DNA of 64,000 nt from Cercis canadensis. Taxonomy: Eukaryota > Streptophyta > Magnoliopsida > Fabales > Fabaceae. Shown here piece by piece: positions 11,213 through 22,347 of the stretch (position 1 is the stretch's first letter; each line of letters begins with the position of its first letter). Below the pieces are notes generated by a model. It worked only from the letters and a program-made list of their open reading frames with translations. It had not been told where the DNA came from and searched no databases. The translations under genes and the position numbers were made by a program. The DNA lies in the NCBI GenBank assembly GCA_003255065.1, contig QAOA01007382.1:136571-200570 (forward strand), written 5' to 3'.

Positions 11213-11355
11213 CCCTTTCTCTGCTGCTCCCTTCTTCATCAAACAAACACTCCCTTCGCTTTCTGCTCGAAACACAAAATCCCCATCACAATCCCTCCCT
11301 GTCTCACTCTAGAAAAATCTCTCTCTCTAGAAAAATTTTCTTTGGAATCACAGAA

Positions 11356-13167
11356 ATGGCGGCAGTATCTACTTCTCCTATGATTAACGACATTGACTCT
11401 GGATTTGAAGTTGACAAGCTCACCTACGAGATTTTTTCTATTCTGGAAAACAAATTCCTCTTCGGCTACAACAATGAGCCCAAGAACCCTAAGAATTCTC
11501 TCTCCAATCAAAATCAATTTTCCGTGGAAGATATGAAATCAACCAAACACAATACTGGGAAAGTGAGAATCCTCTGCATTGACGGAACCGGCTTCACCGA
11601 CGGCATTCTCGCCGCGAAATCCCTCGCTCACCTCGAAGCTTTCCTCCGCCGCAAATCGGGGAACCCCAATGCCCACATCGCCGCCTATTTCGACGTCGCC
11701 GCTGGGTCCGGTGCCGGAGGCATTCTCGCCGCTCTGTTGTTCACTCGCGGAAGAGATGGTTTCCCGATGTTCTCCGCCGAGGGAGCTCTCAAGTTTCTAA
11801 TCGACAATCGCCGCAAGATTTTCCGGTCTTCTTCGTCGTCGGGGATTTTCCGGCGAATTCTCCGGTCGCCGACGAAGATCGAGAAGGTGTTCGGGAAGAT
11901 TTTCGGTGAGTGCACGTTGAAGGACACGTTGAAACCGGTTTTGATCCCCTGCTACGACCTTATCACTCGTGCACCGTTCCTGTTTTCCCGCGCCGACGCT
12001 CTGGAAATGGACGGCTATGATTTTAAGATGCGTGATGTATGTATTGCCACGTCAGCGGATCCGGTTGCTGCGGGCCCCGTTGAGATGAAGTCCATCGACG
12101 GCAAAACGGAGATAATGGCCGTCGACGGAGGTATAGCGATGAACAATCCAACGGCTGCAGCTATCACACACGTGTTGAACAATAAGCATGAGTTTCCCTT
12201 CTGTAACAGCGTTTCGGATCTATTGGTGCTGTCTCTGGGTAACGGAGAGTCCGAATTCAACACCGGTAGACCCAACATGTCACCGGCGGCATTTGCCAGA
12301 ATCGCCGGAGAAGGAGCTTCCGATATGGTAAGAATTTTACACTTATTAATTAATTCACAATAATAACACTTTTTTATAAAATTTGTATACACACAAAATA
12401 ATAGTTAAATCTATATAAATTCTTTATTAATATGTATTTTAGTTAAATTTACACTTTATAGTAACTTAGACTGTGCCACAAGACAATTAATCACAATTAT
12501 ATATACAAAAGTTGTATAGTGAGTACTTTTCGGATTATTATTATTATCATCTAAAGAAGAAATTAAATATAAAGCAGCTCAAAAGCTCAAAGTGTGGTCC
12601 AAAATTGGAAAACGATTCTGCATAATTAGTACTTAATTGGTGGTAGTTAGACTAATAGTGATATATATGTCACCTAACCTAATTCTATTAATATACTACT
12701 ATTTTTTTTTTCCATTTTTTTTAAAAATATTTTAATTGGTTGGAAATCAATTATTGCTATTTATTTTATTTACATATTTTAATGCGATTTTTTTTTTAAT
12801 CATATAGGTTGATCAAGCTGTATCAATGGCATTTGTGGAATGTGGGATGAACAATTATGTGCGCATTCAGTCAAACGGGATCATAGCGAATAAAACGCAA
12901 GTAAAGCCAAGCAAAACGACGACGGATCTATTGGCTATCTCAGAGGAAATGCTGACCCAGAAGAATGTTGAATCTGTCTTATTTCAAGGGAAGAAGGTAG
13001 TGGAGAGCACCAATTTTGAGAAGCTAGAGTTGTTTGGGGGAGAGTTAATGAAAGAGCAAGAGAGAAGAAAAACCAGCATTTTACCCACTGTGGTGTTGAA
13101 GCATGCATCTCCCTCACCCAGAACTTCATCTGCAACTACATTATCAACTTTATCTTCAAGTTGCTAG
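11356..13167 (+). CDS. patatin-like protein, plant pPLAIII type
   Basis: Two exons, 11356-12327 and 12808-13167, joined in phase 0 across GTAAGA...ATATAG, encode 443 residues. The patatin fold is clear: the oxyanion loop region CIDGTGFTDGILAA (about 74-87), the esterase-box position AAGSGAGGI (115-123) and the catalytic Asp motif VDGGIAMNNP (Asp257). Classical patatins have GXSXG; here the motif is GSGAG, with Gly119 where the nucleophile Ser should be. This Ser-to-Gly form is the known hallmark of the plant pPLAIII subgroup (PLP6-9), whose members act on phospholipids and galactolipids and affect cell elongation and wall properties. A basic, Ser/Arg-rich insert lies at 151-175. The C-terminal tail is Ser/Thr-rich. 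A TATA box sits upstream. Assignment within pPLAIII is not resolved. Confidence 0.93.
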
Positions 13168-13749
13168 ATAGCCAAGAAGCAAGGAGAAAAATTAAAATTA
13201 ATTAGGAGGAAGATATTAAAATTGGGTATTGAGATTTGATTTTTCAATGAGTTGACTCTTGTCTTTCGGATTAGCTGCCGCTTAAGACTAATCAAAGTAA
13301 TTAAGTCTAAGCTGAGCAGGGCTGAATCCTCAACTCTACCAAAATGGGTTTTTGTTTTGTTTCTTTTTGGGTATATATTACATGTATTTAATTAATTATA
13401 TTGATATGTGTATATTGATATGGTTATTGTTAAAAGGATGAGTTTGGTTCAAGGTTAGATTAACTATGTTTGATTTGTGAGAGTTAGCTTGTATTGTTGG
13501 GTCTTGAAACCCAACTCAGAACATTGATTCAGAAATTAATAGATTGAAGATGTCCCATCTGTGCACCTGTACTTTGAAATATGTTCTTTTTTTTGGGGCT
13601 TGTACTAGAGGGAAGCATATTTAGTGCGTTTGAGGAGCGAAATTACATTGGGCTTAGACCTAAAAATGAGGTGACCAAGCCTTAAAACTAAGAGACGGTT
13701 CCATTGCTTTTGAAAAACGTTAGGTGTAAGTAACAATATATGTTTCATA
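13168..13749. other. 3' flank of patatin-like gene
   Basis: Contains the probable 3' UTR and intergenic DNA, with no other gene seen. AT-rich segments near 13380-13420 (ATTTAATTAATTATATTG) are compatible with plant polyadenylation signals, but no single site can be fixed. Confidence 0.45.
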
Positions 13750-13757
13750 TTTGCATA

Positions 13758-14130
13758 TAGGGGTGTAAGCTAAATCGATCAAATCGAATCGGATCGGGAA
13801 AAAACCAAACTGGACCAAGGGTGTTGGTCTGGTTCTTAGTTTCATTTTCTAAAAAATCGAGGGTTTAGTTTGATTCTCGATTTCAATGAAGGAAAACCAA
13901 AAATATAACGAATAGAACTGAATCGAGTAAACTAAAACGATGTCTTTTTGGATGTTTGAAAGTGTTTTCTTTTTGAAATGGCTAAAACCAGTTCAGTTTT
14001 TAGCTTACTTCTTGTTCAAATTTAGAAATATGGCTTATCTGGCAAAAATCAACCGAACCAGACCAGTTTAATTTGGTTTGGTTTTACTCTCAAAAAATTG
14101 AAAAACTGAACCGGACTGATTACACCCCTA
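13758..14130. mobile_element. hAT-type MITE with perfect 8 bp target-site duplication
   Basis: The element starts TAGGGGTGTAA and ends TTACACCCCTA, perfect 11 bp terminal inverted repeats. It is bounded by the identical 8 bp direct repeat TTTGCATA at 13750-13757 and 14131-14138. An 8 bp duplication plus short TAGGG-type inverted repeats is characteristic of hAT transposons. The 373 bp interior is made of subterminal motifs such as AAATCGAATCGG, GAACCAGACC and GGTTTGGTTTT in both orientations, and has no coding capacity. Confidence 0.9.
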
Positions 14131-14138
14131 TTTGCATA

Positions 14139-14926
14139 TCTATGAAGGATAGTTTATTTTGATCTATTCTATAATTGTCAGTGCACTTGGTCAAGTTGAG
14201 TCCAAGCCAGACTTGGGCTGGGGGAGGTTTATAACACATGTTAGCCCATGTCATCACAAGATGAATTAGTGTTGACAAGAGAAAATCAAATACGTCAGAG
14301 GGTATACACATTTAATAACTATTTACTACTTAATTAAATTTCAATGAAAATTCTAAAAAAATTTCATAGAAAATGAAAATACATAATTATGAGATACAAG
14401 GTAAATGAAGAGGAAAAATAACAACTAAAAAATTGTTATTATTAATCCATTAATATACATAACAATATGTAACTAAAGAAAACAATAATATGAGCTAATA
14501 ATGAAAAAATAAACAAAGCAGGTGAACTAAACAAAGGGTAACTCAAATGGGCATCGAACAAAAGAAATATATAATTTAGAGTTGATTTTTAACTACCCAA
14601 AATCAATTAGTATGTTTGGCTTAAATTTGTGACTTGATTCTGAATGCATCGGTTATTGTAAGAAACGATTCTTAGTGGAGTAGAATTTATAGGTTTCTTT
14701 TTCTGTTTACTATGAAACAGTAAAAATTAAAAATTTTAACCAACCTAACCTAACCTAAGACCTTAATCTTATGGGTAAAAATTATAATTCATAGACTGAT
14801 TGCTATGTGTATATAAATAGAATTTGAGTAAAATTTTTATACATTATTATTGTTATTATTTGCTAATGTAATTTGTATATATATTTTGATTACTTATTTA
14901 ATACAAGTGAAATTAATAACTAAAAT
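14139..14926. other. AT-rich intergenic DNA without a recognised gene
   Basis: No coding similarity or structured RNA was recognised. Codon-poor AT-rich sequence with short ATT and TTATTA runs. Confidence 0.45.
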
Positions 14927-15405
14927 AATTTGTATTAATTTTTTTTCGTACATTGATTATGATTCTAGATTCGAACATGAAATTTACGAGCCCTGAAAAA
15001 AATCTCAGTATCACTTTACTACAGACCATCTCATTAGATCATCCTAATTGTTAGTTATGCTTATGACATTAAATAATCATACACATGAGCGCTTGCGCAC
15101 GCACCTAGACTGGACTATTTTTTTTTTGTAACACCACCTGGGCTACCAGACTGGCTTACAACAAANAATTTGTATTAATTTTTTTTTGTACGTTGATTAT
15201 GATTCTAGATTCGAACATGAAATTCACGAGCCCTGAAAAAAATCTCAGTATCACTTTATTACAGACCATCTCATTAGATCATCCTAATTGTTAGTTATGC
15301 TTATGACATTAAATAATCATACACATGAGCGCTTGCGCACGCACCTAGACTGGACTATTTTTTTTTTGTAACACCACCTGGGCTACCAGACTGTCTTACA
15401 ACAAA
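14927..15405 (+). repeat. 239 bp direct duplication around single N (15166)
   Basis: 14927-15165 and 15167-15405 are collinear copies, starting AATTTGTATTAATTTT and ending CTTACAACAAA, with only about five differences. They are separated by one N. This is the pattern expected when two overlapping contig ends (possibly two alleles) were abutted instead of merged. No gene is contained, but the duplication lies 200 bp upstream of the ACD11-type start and would falsely lengthen its promoter. Confidence 0.85.
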
Positions 15406-15506
15406 TAGTAACGAGCCCAAGCCTAGGCCCACTTAGCCAAAGTCCACGAATCCTATTCTCACACGGCACACGCTAGTTCTTCCTTACCATTCGTACGCAG
15501 CAAAGG

Positions 15507-15579
15507 ACAATTCAATTGCAAAAGTGATCGTAGAAACAGAAACTCACAATTCAATTGAAAAAGTGATCGCAGAAACAGA
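15507..15579 (+). repeat. imperfect 39 bp tandem repeat in ACD11-type 5' leader
   Basis: ACAATTCAATTGCAAAAGTG...AGAAACAGA at 15507-15540 recurs at 15546-15579 with two substitutions, a period of 39 bp. It ends 29 bases before the ATG at 15609. No N lies nearby, so it is probably real. Confidence 0.75.
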
Positions 15580-15608
15580 TATTGGGGAAGAAGACAGTGT
15601 CAGATTCA

Positions 15609-18600
15609 ATGGGAGGAGTCGCTGATCAGAAACCTCTGATAAAAATCGCGGACGCATTCAAAGATCTCGCCACCGTTGTGAATTCCCAGAACGCAGATGT
15701 GGAGGTTGCTTCCTTCTCACGGGCCTGTTCTCTCGTCTCACCTCTCTTCGGTTGCTTGGGCATCGCATTCAAGTTTGCTGAGAAGGATTACGTTGCCAAG
15801 GTAATGCTCAAACTGGTTTGGTTCCCTGGAGAAAACAAATGTGGAAAATTAGATTCTTTTTGTTGTGGGAAACAAGGATTTTTTAGATTAATTGATGGAA
15901 ACTGTTTCTGTTTGGTATAATTGAGTTTATTGCTAGTACATACTTGTCTTTTTCTATCAATTCGCAAGAAATGGAGGTTGAAGCAGGAAATAAATTTAAT
16001 AATTTATAATTTCTGAATCCCTCTTTTTTCATTTGCTCGTTTGAGAAATTCTGAATTGAGTCTTTTACCTATTTTTGTTTGATTCAATGATTGTAGTACA
16101 GTGGAGGGCATATTCATTTACTCCTATGAAAAATCTTGATTCCACTACGTTCTTTGCTTGCAATAAGTATGATTAAAAAGAAAAATGAAATTTTGGGGAG
16201 TGAGATTTCGTAATTGTTGAGAAAAAAATTGACTCTTTTGTGCTAGTGCAGTTCTTTGGTACTAATTGACTTTCATTTGTTTAGTTTTAATGACTCGGTG
16301 TAAAAATTTCTATTGGGCATGAAAAGTGAAATATGCTCCTCACTGGCTCAATGTATGCTTTATGCCATTTGATATTATGATTTAGTTTATCTATTTTGAG
16401 CTAAGGGTTCTTGTTTGTCGTTTAATGATCAGGTTCATGATCTAGGAGAGGCCTCAAAGTCCATTCAGACCTTACAGTCTTTGATTGATCAGGATGTACA
16501 AGCTAATACAGTGAGAAAAGCGGGTAGCCATACAAGAAATCTGCTGAGAGTTAAACGTGGACTTGACATGGTCAGGGTGCTCTTTGAGCAAATTATAGTG
16601 ACAGAGTATGTACATCAGTCACTTCTTTACTATTTGCTAGTTTCTGATATCTAAAACATGCTGTATCATGATTTGAACGATATTTAGATCATGCTTGGCA
16701 GAAAAGAGAGAAAATAGATAAGAATGAAAGTGAAGTGGGTGTGAAAATTGGATGGAAACGAGAGCTTCCTCTTTTAAAATCCATGAGTACTGGTGGGAAA
16801 AGTGGGAAATGAAGGAGTGACTTCTCCATTCAATTTTTTCTTGGTGTGACCGTTGGTATCGTACCTTTTTATTGTAGGAGTTAAAGTAAAGAGGAATAAC
16901 TTAAAAAAAAAAAAAAAAGCGAAGAGGAAATAAAAATGTCAATATATGATTAGACTTTTGTTACATTGCATGAAGTGCAATGAAGAGAAAAGGATTCAGT
17001 ATCCTTGGTTTGAACTCTGAGAATATATCCAGTATTGAAGATAAATATAGTTTATGAAACTTGACTTAAAAACAGTAATGGTAATATGCTGCAATGTTTT
17101 ATATTTTGGTTTTGCTTCTTGGGACTGTTATAATGCATCACATTTTAAGAAGAAAAAGGTTGATAGAAAAGTATGACAGCCAAGCAGATTTGTGTTTGTG
17201 GGAACTGGGAGGCAGTATAAAAGAAAGCAAGTATGTGGGAAGGTACAATGTGGATGTACAGTGATTATTTGCAAGGTCAGGTGTCTCTTTCAGTTATTGT
17301 CCATTGTTCTAAAATCTCAATGGGAACAGAAGTTCTATAAAGATTCACTGTTAGCCCAAGTAACTGTTCTTTTTTCTATTTATGTTATAGGTTAATATAC
17401 CAATCGATTTAAAGCTTTTTTTTTTTTTCCCCTCTCTCTGGCTGTCTTTTTTTTTTTGTGGATGGTGAATTCAAACGTAATGTTGCTTAACAAATATAGA
17501 ATGTAAATATCAATGGAATATAGTTCTTGGATAATCTATGCTATGTACTGGATATCTGAATCATGTTATGCATTCGGTATCCTGATATCGATTAGAAGTT
17601 GTTCTTCTACATGTCAATCTTTTAGTGTTTGGAAAGTTTTTTTCTATACATAAAAGGTCTGAAATAAATCATTGTTTGCACTGCTGGAATACTTCATCCT
17701 AATGGAGAAAATGGAGTATTGATTTGATTGAAAAGTTTTAGGATTAATTGAGGACTATTTGAGATAATGTTGTTTATTATTTCCTTATGGTGGCAAATGT
17801 AGAAAAGTGACTCTAAATCCAATAATGACTGATTTGCTTGTAACTTGGTTATTGCTGGTCTTATTGTATTTGTATTTTGTTGAAAATTTTATGTGCCTAG
17901 CTCCTCTGTTTTGATGCTTAACAATAACATTTTCAATTATGTGACCTAGTTACTTCTAATGAGAAAATTGATTATTAAAATGAATTTGACTTCAAATTTG
18001 TTTTTTTGTCAAAATTGCACAAACTGCCGCATAAAGTGTTGTTTAAGTTAACAAACAAAAGTACTTTCTGAACCCGTAGGACTTTGCATTTGTTCATTAT
18101 CATGTATCAACTGGTTGTTTTGTGTGAATGGTGTGAACTAGGAAGTTTCTTTTGGTGAGTAGGAAGGATGATTGTCTCTCTACTTGGGATAGAGGTTTTG
18201 GAATTCATGAGTTGCAGTGTTGTAGATTTTCCCAGGAATAGAAATTGTGGTGGAGAACAATGCTTGGTGCCAAGTTTGAATGTTGTCATTGAAAATGATC
18301 TTCTTTGACTCTTTAACATTCCCATAGAGTTTAGGTGGAGTTTTGTACTTTCTTCTAACTCGGGAACTATGGGTTATTTATTGTAATGAAATGAATAAAT
18401 TATTTAACAAAGATGTTCCTTCCATGATGACTTCCATCAGCCTACCTTTCTTTTTGTGCAATTAAGAGACTAGTACTTTTCTTGTGGCAATGGATATCAA
18501 AATTCAAGATGATAGTTACACATATAACAGTCACAAATTTGTATCACTTGAACACGGAAAATGTCTTGGAAGAATTTGTTGATCCTGGCTAAAGACCTCA

Positions 18601-19713
18601 GGTATTCGTGTTTCCCAAAATTGGCTTGTCATTTTTATGATGATATTCTTGACATTTTTTTTAACCTTTTTCAATGATGAGCTAAAGTTTATATGTTTGG
18701 CAATTCTTGTGGCTAATGCTGTAGCTAGTTGCATTTTTCAATCTCTTTCATATAAGGAGAAAGGAAGAGATGAGTTTACCTTATTGATGAATCAGTTGTG
18801 TTGATAGAAATGTTTGAGCAAATAAAATCTTGTGCAAAACTTAAGCAAGGCAGTTTGACCTGCCATTTCTGCTAAACTTTAGAACATTATTTAGCTGTGA
18901 ATTATGTTGACAACCTTGCGTTTGTACTCCTTTATTCAGTACCATAACCTTCGTCCTATGCTTTAGCCTCGTAATCTTTGTGCCAAAGTGAGTTTAGATA
19001 TATCAAATCCCAATTAAAATTAACAAATAATTTTCCTATATTCAGCATCACAGAAAATGCATATGATATATAGAATAAAATGGTCCTAGTGCTGATAGCA
19101 ATGATTAGAAGTCATATGAACCAAGTTCCTGTGTATCTTTTGGCAGGGGAAATTCGCTTAAGGATCCAGCTTCCAGGGCTTACACACAGGTATTTGCTCC
19201 CTATCATGGTTGGGCTATCAGGAAGGCTGTGTCTGCAGGGATGTATGCCCTTCCTACAAAGGAACAGCTTTTGAGGAAACTCAACGAGGATGGTAAGTCT
19301 AGGATAAAGTTTGCATGCACATTTGTTAAATTTAATTCGTGAAATAATACTTGAAAGTGCTGTTGGTTGAAAGTGCTTGAACCGAGGGAGGGAGATAGAG
19401 ATGGAAAATAAATCGTCTATCTGAGATCTTTTTCAGTGGAGTAGGCCTGTTTAAGATTCCCATATTCCTACCTTGTGTTTGGTTCTCAATGATAAAATGC
19501 AGACAGTGTAGAAGCAAAGAACTAGGGAAAGCCATTGTTGAAGATTGTTTTCCAAGTTGTATATTTATGTATTCATGATGCTTTTCTTTGTCATATTTTG
19601 CTTCAGAATCGTCAGCAAAGCTCCGAATGCAACATTATGTCATGGCATCTGCACCTCTAATCCTATACATTGACAAACTCTTCAGTTCAAGAGAATTGGG
19701 TATAGATTGGTGA
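15609..19713 (+). CDS. ACD11: ACD11-type sphingolipid (ceramide-1-phosphate) transfer protein
   Basis: Four exons, 15609-15800, 16433-16605, 19147-19292 and 19607-19713, all with GT-AG borders and consistent phase, give 205 residues, nearly the length of Arabidopsis ACD11. The glycolipid-transfer-protein fold is recognisable throughout: CSLVSPLFGCLGIAFKFAE, VRKAGSHTRNLLRVKRGLD, APYHGWAIRKAVSAGMYALP and the C-terminal LGIDW. The headgroup-binding residues known for ACD11 are all present: Asp60, Lys64, Arg99, Arg103 and His142. The known role is intermembrane transfer of ceramide-1-phosphate, and its loss triggers accelerated cell death in Arabidopsis. The start is the ATG at 15609. The frame is open upstream to a TTG at 15582, but no earlier ATG exists. 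Intron 2 is long (2.5 kb). No coding damage is seen. Confidence 0.96.
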
Positions 19714-20345
19714 ACCCAGGCTTGTATTCTGTTTATTTAGATTTAGATTACACAATACAATTCTCTCGTATGAAAAAAATTATGATTCTTATTTATACAG
19801 GTCTTACCAAAATTGTGTATATTGTAATATATGTTAAATTGGTAGGTACCTGGGTGCTCATTGATGCTCTATGTAAGTTGTATTCTTCATGGTGGTACTT
19901 TCTAGCTTGAATTTAGAATATGTTATATCACGTCAAGAACAATTCAAAAGATTACTAATGCATTAGATGGTAAACAAGCACTTTCGCATCTATGTATGGA
20001 TATCCATATTTTAACACTAGACTTAAAAAAAAACATGCCTACAAGTAGTATTATATAGCGTAGTGGGATGTATATATTTGACAAAGATATAAGAAACTTA
20101 TATAGCCAATAACCAAGTCATGTACTTTCTATATCTAAATATGCTATCGTTAATCTTCTAGTCAAGCTATCCAATTTGAAAAGGTTCAAATGATTTTGAA
20201 GGAAACCATCATTTTACCTATTTATGAGTGACAACTTAAAATTTTTAAGATTTGTAGAGGAATACCTAAGAGTCAATATACTTTCACTCAACTATTCACC
20301 CATCAACTCCTCAAATAATGAACAAATAAAATAAGGTTAAATTTA
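19714..20345. other. 3' flank of ACD11-type gene and intergenic DNA
   Basis: No second gene recognised. 20338-20345 is the left copy of the target-site duplication of the MITE that follows. Confidence 0.45.
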
Positions 20346-20558
20346 GGGAGGTTTCTTAGATACTTTTAGTATTTATGTAGTATGTCATACTACATAAAAA
20401 TAACCAATAAATGAATGACATGTGTACAAATTAACTATTTTTAAATTTATTGAAAAAATTAAATAAATTATATTTTATATATAATAAAATATAAAAATTA
20501 TATATATTTGATACGTTAGTGTAGTATGACATACTTACGTAGTATCATAGAATCCCCG
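20346..20558. mobile_element. 213 bp MITE with 8 bp target-site duplication and internal palindrome
   Basis: The left end GGGAGGTTTCTTAGATAC pairs with the inverted right end (reverse complement CGGGGATTCTATGATAC). Flanking 8 bp repeats TAAATTTA lie at 20338-20345 and 20559-20566. Near the left end is a 25 bp perfect palindrome with 12 bp arms around one T (20373-20397, containing GTAGTATG T CATACTAC), echoed near the right end by GTAGTATGACATAC. The target site is itself palindromic, so the duplication is slightly less decisive than at 13758. It lies about 700 bp upstream of the first CPSF30 ATG. Confidence 0.78.
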
Positions 20559-20566
20559 TAAATTTA

Positions 20567-20920
20567 ATTATAGTTTATATTAAGGATTATTATTTGTTTT
20601 AAAAAATAAATAATTTTATTGCAGTCTTTCTTATAAAAGTTGAAGGTTAAAATGGAATTTTATAATAATAATAATAATAACTCTACCCTTCGGTGCTTTC
20701 CCCTTTTCCTCCCCTTTTCAACTCTCAAAAAAGGAAAAGAGGATTGTCCCGTATGAATCAGTGAATCACTCTCCCCATTCTTTCTTAAATCTCTTCCATT
20801 GTAATTTACATTCCCTATTTATCTATGACCAAAAAAACAAAAAAAAACACACACACTGAGACACACACACACACACACACAATATGTTCCGTTGACCTTT
20901 CGACCTTGTCCCTCCCACCA
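20567..20920. other. CPSF30 upstream promoter region
   Basis: Contains an ATA/ATT microsatellite (about 20663-20680) and an AC microsatellite (20861-20881) shortly before the leader that is shared with the second exon-1 copy. No clear TATA box was picked out. Confidence 0.4.
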
Positions 20921-21064
20921 ACCCAAAACCCCGGAAACCCTGTGAGACAGCTCCATTCAATTTTTCGTCCCCTTTCTCTGTGAATTTCTTGCAATTTTGC
21001 AAATCCCTAATTTCATTTGAATAATTCAAATATACCCAAAAAAAAAAACCTTCTCTTTCATCAA

Positions 21065-21444
21065 ATGGAGGATTCAGAAGGAGTCCTCAGCTTCGACTTC
21101 GAGGGTGGCCTTGACGCCGCTCCGCCCAACCCGTCGGGACCACCGCTCCAATCTGATTCGTCTGCTACTGCTTCCGCCGCGGCTAACGGTGGCGCCGACA
21201 GAACAGCTACTGCTCCCGCCACCGATCATCCCACCGGCAATATCCCTGGGCGGCGGAGCTTTCGTCAGACGGTGTGCCGTCACTGGCTTCGTGGCCTATG
21301 CATGAAAGGCGAGGCTTGTGGGTTCTTACACCAGTATGACAAGTCTCGCATGCCCGTGTGCCGATTTTTCAGATTGTTTGGGGAGTGTCGCGAGCAGGAT
21401 TGCGTGTATAAGCATACAAATGAAGATATCAAGGAGTGTAACAT
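21065..21444 (+). CDS. CPSF30: upstream duplicate of CPSF30 exon 1 (alternative first exon)
   Basis: It encodes 126 codons plus 2 bases (380 nt), the same phase as the 22348 copy, and ends at the same AACAT|GTATGT donor. It can therefore splice in frame to exon 2 at 23692, giving a predicted 696-residue protein. The product keeps zinc finger 1 (C-x7-C-x5-C-x3-H, CRHWLRGLCMKGEACGFLH) and zinc finger 2 (C-x8-C-x4-C-x3-H, CRFFRLFGECREQDCVYKH), plus the first Cys of finger 3. Differences from the other copy cluster in the low-complexity Ala/Pro region before the fingers; only a few conservative changes fall inside them. The 5' leader and about 130 bp of intron are also duplicated, so the copy carries its own leader and possibly its own promoter. 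It could instead be an unused relic. Confidence 0.85.
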
Positions 21445-22347
21445 GTATGTATTCATCTCGGATTTCATTTAAGTTGATGCTCTATTCATTTCTTTATTTT
21501 CTGGGTATGATTGAATTTGAAGCTTATGTTTTCTTTGTTGATTTTGAGTGTAAGTTTGTGATAGATAGATAAATTGCATTATTCGTTTAGGTTTTCTCTG
21601 TTCATTGGGAGAGCTACAGTGATACTGCCCTTGTCTCAATCAAGAGCTTCTGAGTTACATTTTTCAGTCCAGAATCGTAAACAAAAGTTGTGAATTGATT
21701 TCTGTTTAATGAGATTGAATGGTTGTATTCAACCTAATACGTTGTCGTATTAGGGGTGATATGACAACATATTTATCGGATAAAAATTGTGTTGTTTTAT
21801 TTTCTCCGTAGCAAAACAAAATATTAGGAGTGATATGGGATCTAGATCCATGAAAAAAAACTGATTATCTACTCGATAAAAGATTTTAATTATTTTAAAA
21901 ATGTAATAACATGTGATTATCTGACTATGAATTAAATCTTTAAAATCAACTTTTAGTGCATATTTAAATTAGCATAGAAAATTGACTATAGATATAATCA
22001 ATTTTTTTTTTTGATAAAATTAGTTTTATGTTCAAATATGTTATATCTTTATAATAATCGATTTTTGAAAAATTATAAAAAATATCAAATTCCTAGAAAA
22101 AGAAAATAATTTTAATATTATTTATTCACTAATCTATTAAAATTAAATTTGTCAAAACACACACATTTCTTCCTCTGTATAGTGATGGTGAGTCCCCTCC
22201 TCCCTTCAACTTCAAGCCCAGAAAACCCTGTGAGACAGCTCCTTTCAACTCTCTTCTTCTGTCTACGTATATTTCCTGCAAATCCCTAAATTTAATTTAA
22301 TAATACAAATAGAATAGACCAACCAGTATTACCTTCTCTCTCATCCA
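21445..22347. other. spacer between the two CPSF30 first exons
   Basis: 21445-21575 is the duplicated start of intron 1. About 21600-21690 resembles a degenerate SINE body. 21700-22190 is AT-rich with no gene. From about 22195 the sequence (GAAAACCCTGTGAGACAGCT) again matches the leader of the first copy (about 20930), so this is the start of the second duplicate unit. Confidence 0.6.

Noticed and set aside
15582..15608. Upstream extension of the ACD11-type protein to 15582
   Set aside because: That position is TTG, not ATG; the first in-frame ATG is at 15609 and matches the family's usual length.
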